A stretch of DNA of 64,000 nucleotides from Leuconostoc gelidum subsp. gelidum KCTC 3527 (lineage in GTDB: Bacteria; Bacillota; Bacilli; Lactobacillales; Lactobacillaceae), in NCBI RefSeq assembly GCF_000166715.1, contig NZ_AEMI01000020.1, positions 123,885-187,884 of the forward strand, in the 5' to 3' direction. Shown piece after piece: positions 36,901 through 46,368 of this stretch. Position 1 is the stretch's first letter. Each line of letters starts with the position of its first letter. Under the pieces are notes generated by a model. That model was given only the letters and a program-made list of their open reading frames with translations, had not been told where the DNA came from and searched no databases. The position numbers and the translations under genes were made by a program.

Positions 36901-38265
36901 TTATTGCATTGCCTGCTCACGAACAACAGCAGCAATCATTTCAACATAACGCTCAACAAGCTCTGTTGTAGGTGCTTCAGCCATTACTCGAATCAGTGAC
37001 TCTGTACCTGAGGGGCGTACGAGTACACGACCATCCCCGGCCATTTGAGCCTCTACCTCTGCAATTTTACTAACAACAGCTGGATTTTGTTGAATAGCGA
37101 CTTTATCGCCAACTTTAATGTTAACTAATTTTTGAGGATACACTTGAACTGCTTCCGCTAATTCAGACAATTTAGTGCCAGTTTCTTTCATAACATACAA
37201 TAATTGTAGGGCTGTCAATAGCCCGTCACCAGTTGTGGCCCAGTCACGGAAAATGATATGCCCTGATTGTTCACCACCAAGATTATAGTCCGATTTAGAC
37301 ATCTCTTCCATAACATAACGATCACCAACGGCAGTTTGTACGCTCATCATGTCATTGTCAGTCAACGCTTTATAAAAACCAATGTTACTCATAATTGTCG
37401 AAACAACTGTATGATGTTTAAGTCTTCCCTGCTCATTCATGAACTTACCAATGATAAACATAATTTTATCACCATCAACAATTTCACCGTTTTCATCGAC
37501 TGCAATCAATCGATCACCATCGCCATCAAATGATAAACCAGCTTGTACATCATTTGCTTTAACAAGTTCTGCTAACGCTTCAGGATGCGTTGATCCAACG
37601 CCGTCATTAATATTTAAGCCATTTGGTTCTGTGCCCATAGTGACAAATTCAACGTTTAAATCTGCAAATAAACGTGCCAATAACCCACTTGTTGCACCAT
37701 TAGCACCATCAAGCGCCACACGCATGCCCACAAGGTCTGTTGGAATTGTTTTTTGTAAGAAACTCATGTACCGTAAGGCACCTTCAGGATAATTATTGAC
37801 GACACCAATGCCTTCAGCGCTGGGCCTTGGCAATATATCCGTAGGTGCATCCAATAATTGTTCAATCTCATATTCAAGCTCATCTGATAACTTAAAACCA
37901 TCATTACCAAAAAATTTAATCCCATTATCTGCGGCAGGATTATGTGAGGCTGTAATTTGTACACCCGCATCTGCTTCTAAATTCTGTACTAAAAATGCAA
38001 CTGCCGGTGTCGTAATAACGCCTAAACTCAAAACATCAATGCCGACAGACAAAAAGCCAGCAACAATCGCTTGTTGTAACATTTCACCAGAAATTCTTGT
38101 ATCTCTACCAACAATAACAACTGGCTTTTTATGGCTTTCCGCATGCTGTGTTAAAATTGCGCCACCTGTACGTCCCAAACGAAATGCTAATTCTGGTGTT
38201 AATGATTCATTAGCAATACCACGTACACCATCTGTTCCAAAGTATTTTAATTTAATATCTGACAT
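36901..38265 (-). CDS. glmM: phosphoglucosamine mutase
   Basis: This 454-residue enzyme interconverts glucosamine-6-phosphate and glucosamine-1-phosphate on the way to UDP-GlcNAc. The phosphoserine is in [11 protein letters not shown] (about residue 103). The metal loop is [11 protein letters not shown] (about 243) and the sugar loop GGEQSGH. It follows cdaA and cdaR, the usual arrangement in which GlmM can also inhibit CdaA. Confidence 0.97.
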   Translation of the reverse strand: MSDIKLKYFGTDGVRGIANESLTPELAFRLGRTGGAILTQHAESHKKPVVIVGRDTRISGEMLQQAIVAGFLSVGIDVLSLGVITTPAVAFLVQNLEADAGVQITASHNPAADNGIKFFGNDGFKLSDELEYEIEQLLDAPTDILPRPSAEGIGVVNNYPEGALRYMSFLQKTIPTDLVGMRVALDGANGATSGLLARLFADLNVEFVTMGTEPNGLNINDGVGSTHPEALAELVKANDVQAGLSFDGDGDRLIAVDENGEIVDGDKIMFIIGKFMNEQGRLKHHTVVSTIMSNIGFYKALTDNDMMSVQTAVGDRYVMEEMSKSDYNLGGEQSGHIIFRDWATTGDGLLTALQLLYVMKETGTKLSELAEAVQVYPQKLVNIKVGDKVAIQQNPAVVSKIAEVEAQMAGDGRVLVRPSGTESLIRVMAEAPTTELVERYVEMIAAVVREQAMQ

Positions 38266-38283
38266 ATTTTTATCTCGCCTTCT

Positions 38284-39363
38284 CTAGTTACTACTTGAAG
38301 TCTTAGCATCACTTGTATCAGTACCACTAGATGCTGAAGCGCTTGATGACGCAGATGAGCTCGCACTTGAACTGTTGCTCATACTACTTTCGCTATTATT
38401 ATTGCTATTGACTTTTATCTGTGAGACTGTGGCCGTCACATTAGTCCTATCATAACGTACAATCCCATCAATGCTAGGTAAGCTAACATTAACAGTCCCT
38501 CCGTTTCGGATATTACCAACATCAACCGATACACTAATATTATCCATAGTATTAAGTATATCAGATGACCCATATGCCGTCACTGTTTTCGGATCAAACG
38601 TGATTTGATAGCTATTAGATTCACCATTCTTAACGCTGGCGTTTAAGGTGAGTCGCTTTGAGTCCTCCGGAGCAATTACTAACGTCGCATCAACAGTTTG
38701 ACGGCTCAAATTAACCTCTACTGTATTGCCATTTTTATCTAAGGCTACAAGCTGTGCTGTGCGTGTTAATGACTCCTTTACGCCACTTGGCAAACTCAGA
38801 CGTGCAACAATACTAGTAACCGCATCAACGTTTGACTTTGGCCCACTAATTGTCACATGTTTTGGATCTGTTGTTGGTTCACCTGCCGTATAACCTTTAG
38901 CAATATTATTTTTATTGTAACTCACATTAATTGGCAATGTTGCTGATGTTTTTCGTGCGATAGTAACCGTTACTTTTTGCGGATTAACTGTTGACGTTAA
39001 AGAGGCATTTACACCACGGAGTGCTACCGTAGCAGTATGTTTACCAGATTTTAAACCTCTTAAATCTATACTTGTTTGAATATCATTACGACTTTGGGCC
39101 GCAGAAACTAGAGCACCTGAACCTTCAATATCAACTTGTACTGTCGTTGGTGCCCCTATAACAACATATTTATCATTATCAAATTGTACATTCAAAGCCA
39201 CTTTTAAAGTCGCCTTTTTTTCTGGTATGATTGTTGAAAAATTATTAGACCCGTTACTTGATGATTTGGTTGACCGTGTGCTTAAAACATACGAAGACAA
39301 TAAAATAGCAATAACAAATGCGATGGCAAGATTAACAATTTTTGACTGACCTATTTTTTTCAT
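38284..39363 (-). CDS. cdaR: CdaR-like YbbR-domain regulator of c-di-AMP synthesis
   Basis: This 359-residue membrane-anchored protein has one N-terminal hydrophobic segment and several YbbR repeats outside the membrane. The C-terminus is very Ser-rich (about the last 40 residues, SSSASSSASS type), which looks like a flexible wall-spanning tail. CdaR modulates the cyclase CdaA. I use the ATG at 39363 because AGGAGG lies upstream, and it overlaps the cdaA stop codon (ATGA). Confidence 0.92.
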   Translation of the reverse strand: MKKIGQSKIVNLAIAFVIAILLSSYVLSTRSTKSSSNGSNNFSTIIPEKKATLKVALNVQFDNDKYVVIGAPTTVQVDIEGSGALVSAAQSRNDIQTSIDLRGLKSGKHTATVALRGVNASLTSTVNPQKVTVTIARKTSATLPINVSYNKNNIAKGYTAGEPTTDPKHVTISGPKSNVDAVTSIVARLSLPSGVKESLTRTAQLVALDKNGNTVEVNLSRQTVDATLVIAPEDSKRLTLNASVKNGESNSYQITFDPKTVTAYGSSDILNTMDNISVSVDVGNIRNGGTVNVSLPSIDGIVRYDRTNVTATVSQIKVNSNNNSESSMSNSSSASSSASSSASASSGTDTSDAKTSSSN

Positions 39364-40175
39364 CGTAATTGTCCTCCTTTTCGCCACCAATGCATCTTGG
39401 TAACGGCATCATCTACTGCTGGTAAAAACTGATGTTCGAAGAAATTTAAGTAACTTTTTTGATCCATATGTCTGAGCAAATCACCTTTTTGCGTAATAGA
39501 AATTTCGCCAGTTTCTTCTGACACAACCACAGTAATCGCATCGCTAGCTTCAGAAATACCCACCGCTGCACGATGCCGCGTTCCTAATTCTTTAGGTATG
39601 CGCGTACTTTCTGAAAGTGGCAAATAGGCTGCCGCTACTGCAATACGGCCTTTACTAATAATGACTGCACCATCATGTAATGGCGTATTTGGAATAAAAG
39701 TATTAATCAACAATTGTCCAGTGACATTGGCATCAAGTTTAATTCCTGTCTTAATGTATTCATCCAAATGGTCTTCACGTTGAATTGTAATTAATGCGCC
39801 AATGCGCCGTTTAGACATGTACTGCAAAGCATCATCTAAACTCTTAATTAACTGGTGTTCAACAGTATTATCAATACGTGCGCGTCGCACAGTTAAGCGA
39901 CGTCCTAAAGTTTCTAATCCTCGTCTAATTTCTTGTTGGAAAATGACAACTAAAGCAATTGGCGCCCACGTGATTAACTGATCCATCACCCAAGAAAGTG
40001 TCATTAATCCAAGATACCAACTAACTACCTTGACTAAAATGACAGTGCCAACACCAAATAAAATCTGCAGTGCTCGTGTGCCTTCTACAAATTGAATAAT
40101 TTTATACATTAAAAACCAAATAATTATAATATCGACCGCATGCATAAGATTGTTAATTGTTAGGTACGATAACAT
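39360..40175 (-). CDS. cdaA: diadenylate cyclase CdaA
   Basis: This 271-residue enzyme makes c-di-AMP from two ATP. Three N-terminal hydrophobic segments lead to the DAC domain with the catalytic DGA (HDGAVIISKG) and RHR (LGTRHRAAVG) motifs. c-di-AMP controls potassium, osmolyte and wall balance in lactic acid bacteria. It heads the cdaA-cdaR-glmM operon. Confidence 0.96.
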   Translation of the reverse strand: MLSYLTINNLMHAVDIIIIWFLMYKIIQFVEGTRALQILFGVGTVILVKVVSWYLGLMTLSWVMDQLITWAPIALVVIFQQEIRRGLETLGRRLTVRRARIDNTVEHQLIKSLDDALQYMSKRRIGALITIQREDHLDEYIKTGIKLDANVTGQLLINTFIPNTPLHDGAVIISKGRIAVAAAYLPLSESTRIPKELGTRHRAAVGISEASDAITVVVSEETGEISITQKGDLLRHMDQKSYLNFFEHQFLPAVDDAVTKMHWWRKGGQLR

Positions 40176-40206
40176 TTTTTCTCCTTTACGTCATTTCAAT
40201 AATACG

Positions 40207-40220
40207 CTTGACATACGTCA
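40207..40220. promoter_or_regulatory. palindrome upstream of cdaA
   Basis: TTGAC-ATAC-GTCAA is a perfect interrupted palindrome in the 66 bases between the antiporter stop and the cdaA start. Its form is like that of CRP/FNR-family half-sites with N4 spacing. Part of it also reads as a -35 hexamer (TTGACG on the minus strand), so chance is possible. Confidence 0.35.
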
Positions 40221-40241
40221 ATGTATTAGTATGTTACACAA

Positions 40242-42335
40242 CTACTCTTCATCTTTTCCAGCTAACGCTGCTGTTTCGGAAAAATTAATAAATTGTCTGA
40301 TATTAATACCAGCTTGACGTGTGATACGTCGTTGTTCATATAAATTTTGAATAGTTTCTCGCTGAGCGTTTAATGCTTTCAATTCTAACTCCATCCTTAT
40401 TTTATCATCCAGTTGACGTTGCTCCGGTGTATCAACATGTTTCTCATTTTCGATACGATAACGATATGTCACAATTAAATTATAAGCATTTTGACGTTCC
40501 ATCCGATGCGTTACTGTATCACCACTATATTTTTCCATATAGGCTGACAGGGCTTTAATAGCTTCTTTAGAAGTTTCACGGACAGCAAGGGATGTTTCTT
40601 TTTTAATTTTCGCGCTTGTTTCATCTGAAAACCAGATACGAATGCTACGCAATCCGCGACGCATGAGCACCAATGCCCACTGTGATGAAAAATGATAATG
40701 TGCGTCAGCGGCTATCAGATTTTCAAGTCGTTCCAACCGTCTGGATTGTGATGAAAATGTTAATGGCGAAATATCCTCATGAACTAACAATTGTTGTAAA
40801 CGATCTCGTTGTGCTTGCAGACCGATAAGACGTAATTCCGAATCATCCGAACTTGTGTAACCTGACGTATTACCTATTAACTGACGTCTAATTTGGGCAA
40901 TCGTCCCTTGTTTTCTTGTAATCAACTCATATACAATCGCACGATTATCTTCACGTTGCTGTTCTCTTAATGTTTGAATTCCTACTTGAATAGCAAAAAT
41001 ACGTGCTTGAGATTCCGTCATTTCAGGTTTGATCGTCTCAGTTGCCACAGCTTCTGAATCTAACATTTCCGGTTGTGTGAAATCATGTGCTGAACGTTCT
41101 TTGGTCATAATTGGTAACATGATAGTTGCTACAAGTAAACTCACGATAACAACAACAGCCGCTACAAACACTAATAAATCTCGCTGTGGAAAAGCAGTCC
41201 CGTCATTAATAATAGTTGGTACTGTCATAACAGCAGCCATTGTAACCGCGCCACGCACACCTGTTAACCCTGATGTTACTGCCATATTGAATGAGGGTTT
41301 CGTTTCTTTTGTTTTAAGATATAATGCAACTTGATTACCATAAGCCCAAAATGTTCGAATAGCAAATATGATAAACCAAACAACAATACCATAAAAAATA
41401 GCATGTCCTGTGTTCATTTGTGAGCTTTGGACAACAGCAGCAAGTGCTGGTGGCAATTCAATTCCCAATAATACGAAAATAATACCGTTTAATAAATAGA
41501 CAAATATTTCCCATGTTCTAATACCAGTAATTGAAATTTCTGGATTGCGCGCGTCAACATGTTGATCACTTAATATTTTTGTTATAATTGCACCAGCAAC
41601 GACCGCAATGACACCCGATGCATGAAATATATCTTCTGCTACCCAATAAATTAAAAATGGTGCCAGTATCGTGACAACCGTATGAAACACTACATCATTC
41701 AAGCCAACACGATCAAAAACATCACCGAACCAATTTAAAAGACTACCAAGTAATAAACCAATGATTAAGCCAACGATTGTCATCCAAAAAAAATTGCCAA
41801 TGGCATGACTTAGTAAAAATGTACCGGCAACTGTCGCCTTGATAGCAGTATTAAAGCTGACCAACCCGCTTGCATCATTAATTAAACTTTCACCCGAGAC
41901 AATGTGTAAAACAGTTTTTGGTAATTTCACACGTTTGGCAATTGCCTGTACAGCCACAGGATCTGTTGGTGATACAACTGCGGCTAACGCTAAGGCTACA
42001 GAAGTTTCTAATTGTGGCATTAATAAGTGTATGAAGAACCCACCAACTAATGTTGTCAACAACACTAATATAATAGCATTGCCTAAAATAGGACCACGCA
42101 ATTCCCATAATTCGTGTTTTGGAAATCGCCAAGCATCATTATATAATAATGGTGCCACAAATAGCAGCATAAACCAATGTGAATCTATTTTAATAAATAT
42201 ACCAAAAGCTAATGAAAGTACTAATCCAATAGCAATTTGAAACAAGCTAATGGGTACATCAGGTATAAAATGTGACACAACATTTGATACTGTCACCGAC
42301 ACTATCAAAATAACCACTAATTCTAATATCACCAT
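40242..42335 (-). CDS. Na+/H+ antiporter, CPA1 family, with long C-terminal domain
   Basis: This 697-residue protein has about 12 membrane segments (to about residue 410) followed by a charged soluble domain of about 280 residues. LAAVVSPTDPVAVQAIAKR and SGESLINDASGLVSF are the ion-binding motifs of CPA1 exchangers (NhaP/NHE type). It should expel sodium in exchange for protons and may serve pH and osmotic balance next to the c-di-AMP genes. Confidence 0.92.
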   Translation of the reverse strand: MVILELVVILIVSVTVSNVVSHFIPDVPISLFQIAIGLVLSLAFGIFIKIDSHWFMLLFVAPLLYNDAWRFPKHELWELRGPILGNAIILVLLTTLVGGFFIHLLMPQLETSVALALAAVVSPTDPVAVQAIAKRVKLPKTVLHIVSGESLINDASGLVSFNTAIKATVAGTFLLSHAIGNFFWMTIVGLIIGLLLGSLLNWFGDVFDRVGLNDVVFHTVVTILAPFLIYWVAEDIFHASGVIAVVAGAIITKILSDQHVDARNPEISITGIRTWEIFVYLLNGIIFVLLGIELPPALAAVVQSSQMNTGHAIFYGIVVWFIIFAIRTFWAYGNQVALYLKTKETKPSFNMAVTSGLTGVRGAVTMAAVMTVPTIINDGTAFPQRDLLVFVAAVVVIVSLLVATIMLPIMTKERSAHDFTQPEMLDSEAVATETIKPEMTESQARIFAIQVGIQTLREQQREDNRAIVYELITRKQGTIAQIRRQLIGNTSGYTSSDDSELRLIGLQAQRDRLQQLLVHEDISPLTFSSQSRRLERLENLIAADAHYHFSSQWALVLMRRGLRSIRIWFSDETSAKIKKETSLAVRETSKEAIKALSAYMEKYSGDTVTHRMERQNAYNLIVTYRYRIENEKHVDTPEQRQLDDKIRMELELKALNAQRETIQNLYEQRRITRQAGINIRQFINFSETAALAGKDEE

Positions 42336-42339
42336 AAAT

Positions 42340-43218
42340 TCATCTCTCCCCTATGATACGCACTTCAGTTTCTAATGTAACGTTAAACTTCTTTTTAACA
42401 GTTACCTGTACGTGATGAATCAAATCTTCATAATCGTTTCCCGTGCCATTATCGATATTGACCATAAACCCAGCATGTTTTTTTGACACTTCAACGCCCC
42501 CAATACGCGCACCTTGAAGATCTGAATCCATAATCAACTTGCCGGCAAAATACCCCTCTGGTCGTTTAAAAACCGAACCATTCGATGGATAATTTAACGG
42601 CTGTTTATCGGCTCGTCGATAATTATTAACGTCCATTCGTAATTGAATAGCTGATTTCACATCTGGTGTCAAAGTAAATGTGACACTAACAATCACACCG
42701 CCATTTTCTTGAAAAATGGAGTGACGATAGCCAAATTCTAATTCATTTAAGTTAAAAGTCTGTACTTTAAAATCTGGCATGATTGCCGTGACCGTAGTAA
42801 CCACCATTTCTGTTTGGCCACCGTAAGCACCTGCATTCATAAAAACTGCACCACCAACAGAACCAGGAATACCAGCAGCCCATTCTAAACCAGCCAGGCC
42901 ATGTGTCATTGCAAGTTCCGTCACTAAAATCAGGTCTGCGCCTGCATCTGCTGTAATTGTATGTTGATCAACTTTAATATCACGTAAATCGTGTAATAAA
43001 ATTGACAAACCACGTAAACCACCATTTCGAACAACTAGGTTAGACAATCGCCCAAATATATGCACTGGTTGTTCTTGGGATTTTGCCCAATTCAATAATT
43101 GTTGTAACTCTAAATAGGTCTTTGGTATGGCTAAGTAATCAACCTTACCCCCAACTTGCGTATGTGCATATGGGGCTAGCGATTGATTTTCAAGTATTGT
43201 TATATCATTTAATTTCAT
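42340..43218 (-). CDS. murB: UDP-N-acetylenolpyruvoylglucosamine reductase
   Basis: This 292-residue FAD enzyme completes UDP-MurNAc. The FAD-binding AAGIPGSVGGAVFMNAGAYG stretch and the catalytic serine region YPSNGSVFKRPEG are present. The type (IIb-like, with YRHSIFQENGG) suits Gram-positives. It precedes the antiporter gene by four bases. Confidence 0.96.
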   Translation of the reverse strand: MKLNDITILENQSLAPYAHTQVGGKVDYLAIPKTYLELQQLLNWAKSQEQPVHIFGRLSNLVVRNGGLRGLSILLHDLRDIKVDQHTITADAGADLILVTELAMTHGLAGLEWAAGIPGSVGGAVFMNAGAYGGQTEMVVTTVTAIMPDFKVQTFNLNELEFGYRHSIFQENGGVIVSVTFTLTPDVKSAIQLRMDVNNYRRADKQPLNYPSNGSVFKRPEGYFAGKLIMDSDLQGARIGGVEVSKKHAGFMVNIDNGTGNDYEDLIHHVQVTVKKKFNVTLETEVRIIGER

Positions 43219-43280
43219 TTTTAGGCTCCGAGTCTATATCTTCTATTTTACCAAACTTTTAGCTAGACCACTCAAAATGA

Positions 43281-43324
43281 ACAAAAAACTTGACTTAAGA
43301 TCAAATTAATCTCAGTCAAGTTTT
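43281..43324 (-). terminator. ndk terminator
   Basis: AAAACTTGACT and AGTCAAGTTTT arms with an inner AGAT/ATCT stem are followed by further T residues on the minus strand. Confidence 0.85.
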
Positions 43325-43328
43325 CATT

Positions 43329-43742
43329 TCAAGTAAACCATAGGTTGATTTCGCGCTCTGCTGACAAGACACTGTCTGAACCATGCACGATATTCATCAT
43401 GGCTTTCTCTTCCCACTCACGTCCTAAATCACCACGAATAGTCCCAGGCGCTGCCTTGGTTGGATTAGTTTCTCCCATTAATGTTCGCCAACCTGAAATA
43501 ATATTAGTTCCTTCACCAATCATAACCACAACTGGTCCGGACATCATATAGCTAACCAGAGAGGGATAATACGACTTGCCAACATGCTCAGCATAATGCA
43601 AATTAAGCAATTTTTCTGTCGGTACTACCATTTTCATAGCAATAATTTGATAGCCTTTATTTTCAATGCGTCGTATAATTTCACCAATCTTGCCACGCTT
43701 GACACCATCCGGTTTGATCAACATTAAAGTACGTTCAGTCAT
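43329..43742 (-). CDS. ndk: nucleoside diphosphate kinase
   Basis: This 137-residue kinase balances nucleoside triphosphate pools. The active-site histidine is in MNIVHGSDS and the nucleotide site is TLMLIKPDGVKRG. I place the start at 43742 (MTERTL), because the TTG at 43754 would overlap the GGAGG ribosome site. Many lactobacilli lack ndk, so its presence is worth recording. Confidence 0.95.
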   Translation of the reverse strand: MTERTLMLIKPDGVKRGKIGEIIRRIENKGYQIIAMKMVVPTEKLLNLHYAEHVGKSYYPSLVSYMMSGPVVVMIGEGTNIISGWRTLMGETNPTKAAPGTIRGDLGREWEEKAMMNIVHGSDSVLSAEREINLWFT

Positions 43743-43804
43743 ATTATCCTCCAATAAAATTATATCAACTATATTGTAACCGATTAAGAAAACGCTTACA
43801 ATGA

Positions 43805-44320
43805 TTATTTACGAGCAGTTTTTTTAACATCAGCTGGTCGATATTCCATTGCCATGCCTTTTAGAATATTCCGCAAATATCTATCACCAGCTGGCTTATA
43901 ATTACGATGGTCTGGTCGACGTAACACAGCGCTTAATTCATTAGTTGAAATTGTTACGCCTGCTGTGTTCAAAAAGCTCATGTAATCATCACTCGTATAA
44001 GACATGGCGATTTTAAGCTTTTTCATCACAACATTATTAATATTTTCTTCTTTGTTTATATCAAAAGTTGGGGCAACAGGTTTTAAATCAGGCCCAAATT
44101 TTTGTCCTCTTTGTGAAATAATCAAACCATTCATGAATGATTCAAGATCTTTTACATCAATTTTTTCATCACGTTTACTGCCTTCATCTTGCTTAGTAAG
44201 CAGTGTATGTAGTTGTGTCTCATCAATAGTCACACCACCAAATTCAAAAATTTTAATCATGTCTGCATTTTGAATGTTTAGGGCATAACGCAGACGGATA
44301 ATAATATCGTTGTTGTTCAT
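43805..44320 (-). CDS. DUF1456 (YehS-like) family protein
   Basis: This 171-residue protein contains two DUF1456 repeats (about 1-75 and 90-165), each starting with an [I/L]RYAL or LKIAMSY-type helix. The function is unknown. It follows mutL by 40 bases and could be co-transcribed with the repair genes. Confidence 0.85.
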   Translation of the reverse strand: MNNNDIIIRLRYALNIQNADMIKIFEFGGVTIDETQLHTLLTKQDEGSKRDEKIDVKDLESFMNGLIISQRGQKFGPDLKPVAPTFDINKEENINNVVMKKLKIAMSYTSDDYMSFLNTAGVTISTNELSAVLRRPDHRNYKPAGDRYLRNILKGMAMEYRPADVKKTARK

Positions 44321-44360
44321 CTATTTTCTCCTGTTATGTACGATGCCGATTGGCACTCTT

Positions 44361-46349
44361 TTAGTAAGGATGATTATCGTATGTTTCCCATTTTTCATGA
44401 GAATCTTGAATACGTTTAAACATTTTTTCCATTTCTGTTAACGTAAACTGTGTTACGACTGGTCGACCGTGCGGGCAATTATATGGGTTTTCGGAATTCG
44501 CTAATGTTTGAAGTAGTGTTCGTGCTTGCGCATCAGAAAGGTGCATATTGGCACGAATAGCACGTTTACAGCTCATCATAATTGCTGCTTTTTCTCTAAA
44601 TTCCGCCACAGTTAGCGCGCCATCACGTAATATCCAATCAATCATTTCACGAATTGTAGCTTCTTCTTGCCCGTTTTCAAACCATGTCGGATGTTCACGA
44701 ATAATCACACTTGTTGGCCCAAATGGCACCACGGTCAACCCGACGTGCAAAAGATCCTGTTCATGATCAGCAATTTTAAGCATATCTGAAGCCGTATAGT
44801 TAATTGTTATTGGCACTAAAAGCCGTTGTTTATCATCACTCACTTCACCAATTTTTTGACGATAATACTCATAATTAATTCGCTCTTGTGCTGCGTGTTG
44901 ATCTATCAAAAATAAACCATCTTCAGTTTGCGCAAATAAAAATGTCCCATGCATTTGTCCAATATACGACAGATCTGGAAAGCCACTGGTTCTTTGTGGT
45001 GTCACATCAAGTGTTTCTTGACTTTTAACTGCTATATCAGTAAATGGTGACTGGTATGTCGCAACTGATTCTGTTACCTGCTCTGTTTCTAATGTATCAA
45101 ATACCGACAATGTCGCTTCATTTTCATATTTAGTGACAAACGTGCTCACATCACGTGCTAATAACTGTGATCGCTTGGTAATACTGATACCTGTAATATC
45201 TGATCCTGTGTTAGTGTTAGCTTTACTGTCAGGTTGCCTCACAGTTGCTAAGTCTGTATTCAGCCATGGTGCTATCTGAGTTGGCTGTACGACTTTATAT
45301 TCAGTTTTTTTTGTTTTACCATATAAGTTTTCATAAGCATCTGGAATCAAATTTTCATCTGCTAGACGGGCTTTGATTGTTTGTACTAATAGTTCCGATA
45401 ATTCGGTTTCCTTTGACAATCGAATTTCTGATTTTTGGGGATGCACATTAACATCTATTAAAAGCGGATCTGTATTAATATTAATGACTCCCATCGGAAA
45501 GCGACCAATCATTAACTTGGATCCATAACCATGAATAATTGCATTAGAAACCGTAAAATTTTTAATAAAACGACCATTGACTAGTATTGTCAAATATTCA
45601 CGTGATCCACGTGTCAACTCAGGTAAAGAAACATAACCCGTCACATTAAAATCATCATCTTCTCCAGCAATCGATAACATTTTTTGCGCCGTATCACGGC
45701 CATAAATTGCAGCAATTACTTGCTGTTGATTCCCGTTTCCTGTCGTTTTGAGCAAGTCTCGACCATCAGAAATTACGGTAAATGCAATATTCGTATATGA
45801 CAAAGCCAACCGATTCATAATATCAACCACACGCGATAATTCTGTTTGCGGTCGTTTCAAATACTTCAAACGTGCTGGCGTATTATAAAACAAATCCCGC
45901 ACTGAAATAACAGTGCCGCGACGGCCATTAGCTGGTGTAGCACTCACTTGTTTACCACCTTTAATGTGGTACATCAAGCCTTGAGTTGCTAATTCAGTCG
46001 TCGTATTTAAAGTCACATCAGCAATAGCAGCAATCGATGGCAAAGCCTCACCACGAAAACCAAGTGAGACAATATTAAACAAATCATGGCGATTCATTAT
46101 TTTACTTGTTGCGTGCCGTGTAAATGCCAGTGGTACATCCTCTGGTTCAATACCTGACCCATTATCGACCACACGAATAAGCGTTTCACCGGCATCTTCA
46201 ACAATGACTTCAATTTGCGTTGCGCCTGAATCAATAGCATTTTCAACTAATTCTTTTACCACGCTCGCCGGTCGCTCAATAACTTCCCCAGCGGCAATTT
46301 GGTTGGCTAATAAATTTGAGAGTTCATGTATTTTACCCATTTTGTCCAC
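44361..46349 (-). CDS. mutL: DNA mismatch repair protein MutL
   Basis: This 662-residue protein has a GHKL ATPase domain with ELVENAIDSGAT, DNGSGIEPED and FRGEALPSIA. The C-terminal domain holds the endonuclease motif DQHA-AQ-E-RINY-E and CPHGRP. This MutL should therefore nick DNA itself, as expected without MutH. Translation could begin at the GTG at 46349 or the ATG at 46340. The only strong ribosome site (AGGAGG) lies 15 bases before the GTG, which is further than usual. Confidence 0.95.
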   Translation of the reverse strand: MDKMGKIHELSNLLANQIAAGEVIERPASVVKELVENAIDSGATQIEVIVEDAGETLIRVVDNGSGIEPEDVPLAFTRHATSKIMNRHDLFNIVSLGFRGEALPSIAAIADVTLNTTTELATQGLMYHIKGGKQVSATPANGRRGTVISVRDLFYNTPARLKYLKRPQTELSRVVDIMNRLALSYTNIAFTVISDGRDLLKTTGNGNQQQVIAAIYGRDTAQKMLSIAGEDDDFNVTGYVSLPELTRGSREYLTILVNGRFIKNFTVSNAIIHGYGSKLMIGRFPMGVININTDPLLIDVNVHPQKSEIRLSKETELSELLVQTIKARLADENLIPDAYENLYGKTKKTEYKVVQPTQIAPWLNTDLATVRQPDSKANTNTGSDITGISITKRSQLLARDVSTFVTKYENEATLSVFDTLETEQVTESVATYQSPFTDIAVKSQETLDVTPQRTSGFPDLSYIGQMHGTFLFAQTEDGLFLIDQHAAQERINYEYYRQKIGEVSDDKQRLLVPITINYTASDMLKIADHEQDLLHVGLTVVPFGPTSVIIREHPTWFENGQEEATIREMIDWILRDGALTVAEFREKAAIMMSCKRAIRANMHLSDAQARTLLQTLANSENPYNCPHGRPVVTQFTLTEMEKMFKRIQDSHEKWETYDNHPY

Positions 46350-46368
46350 GCCCGTAAGCGCATGCCTC

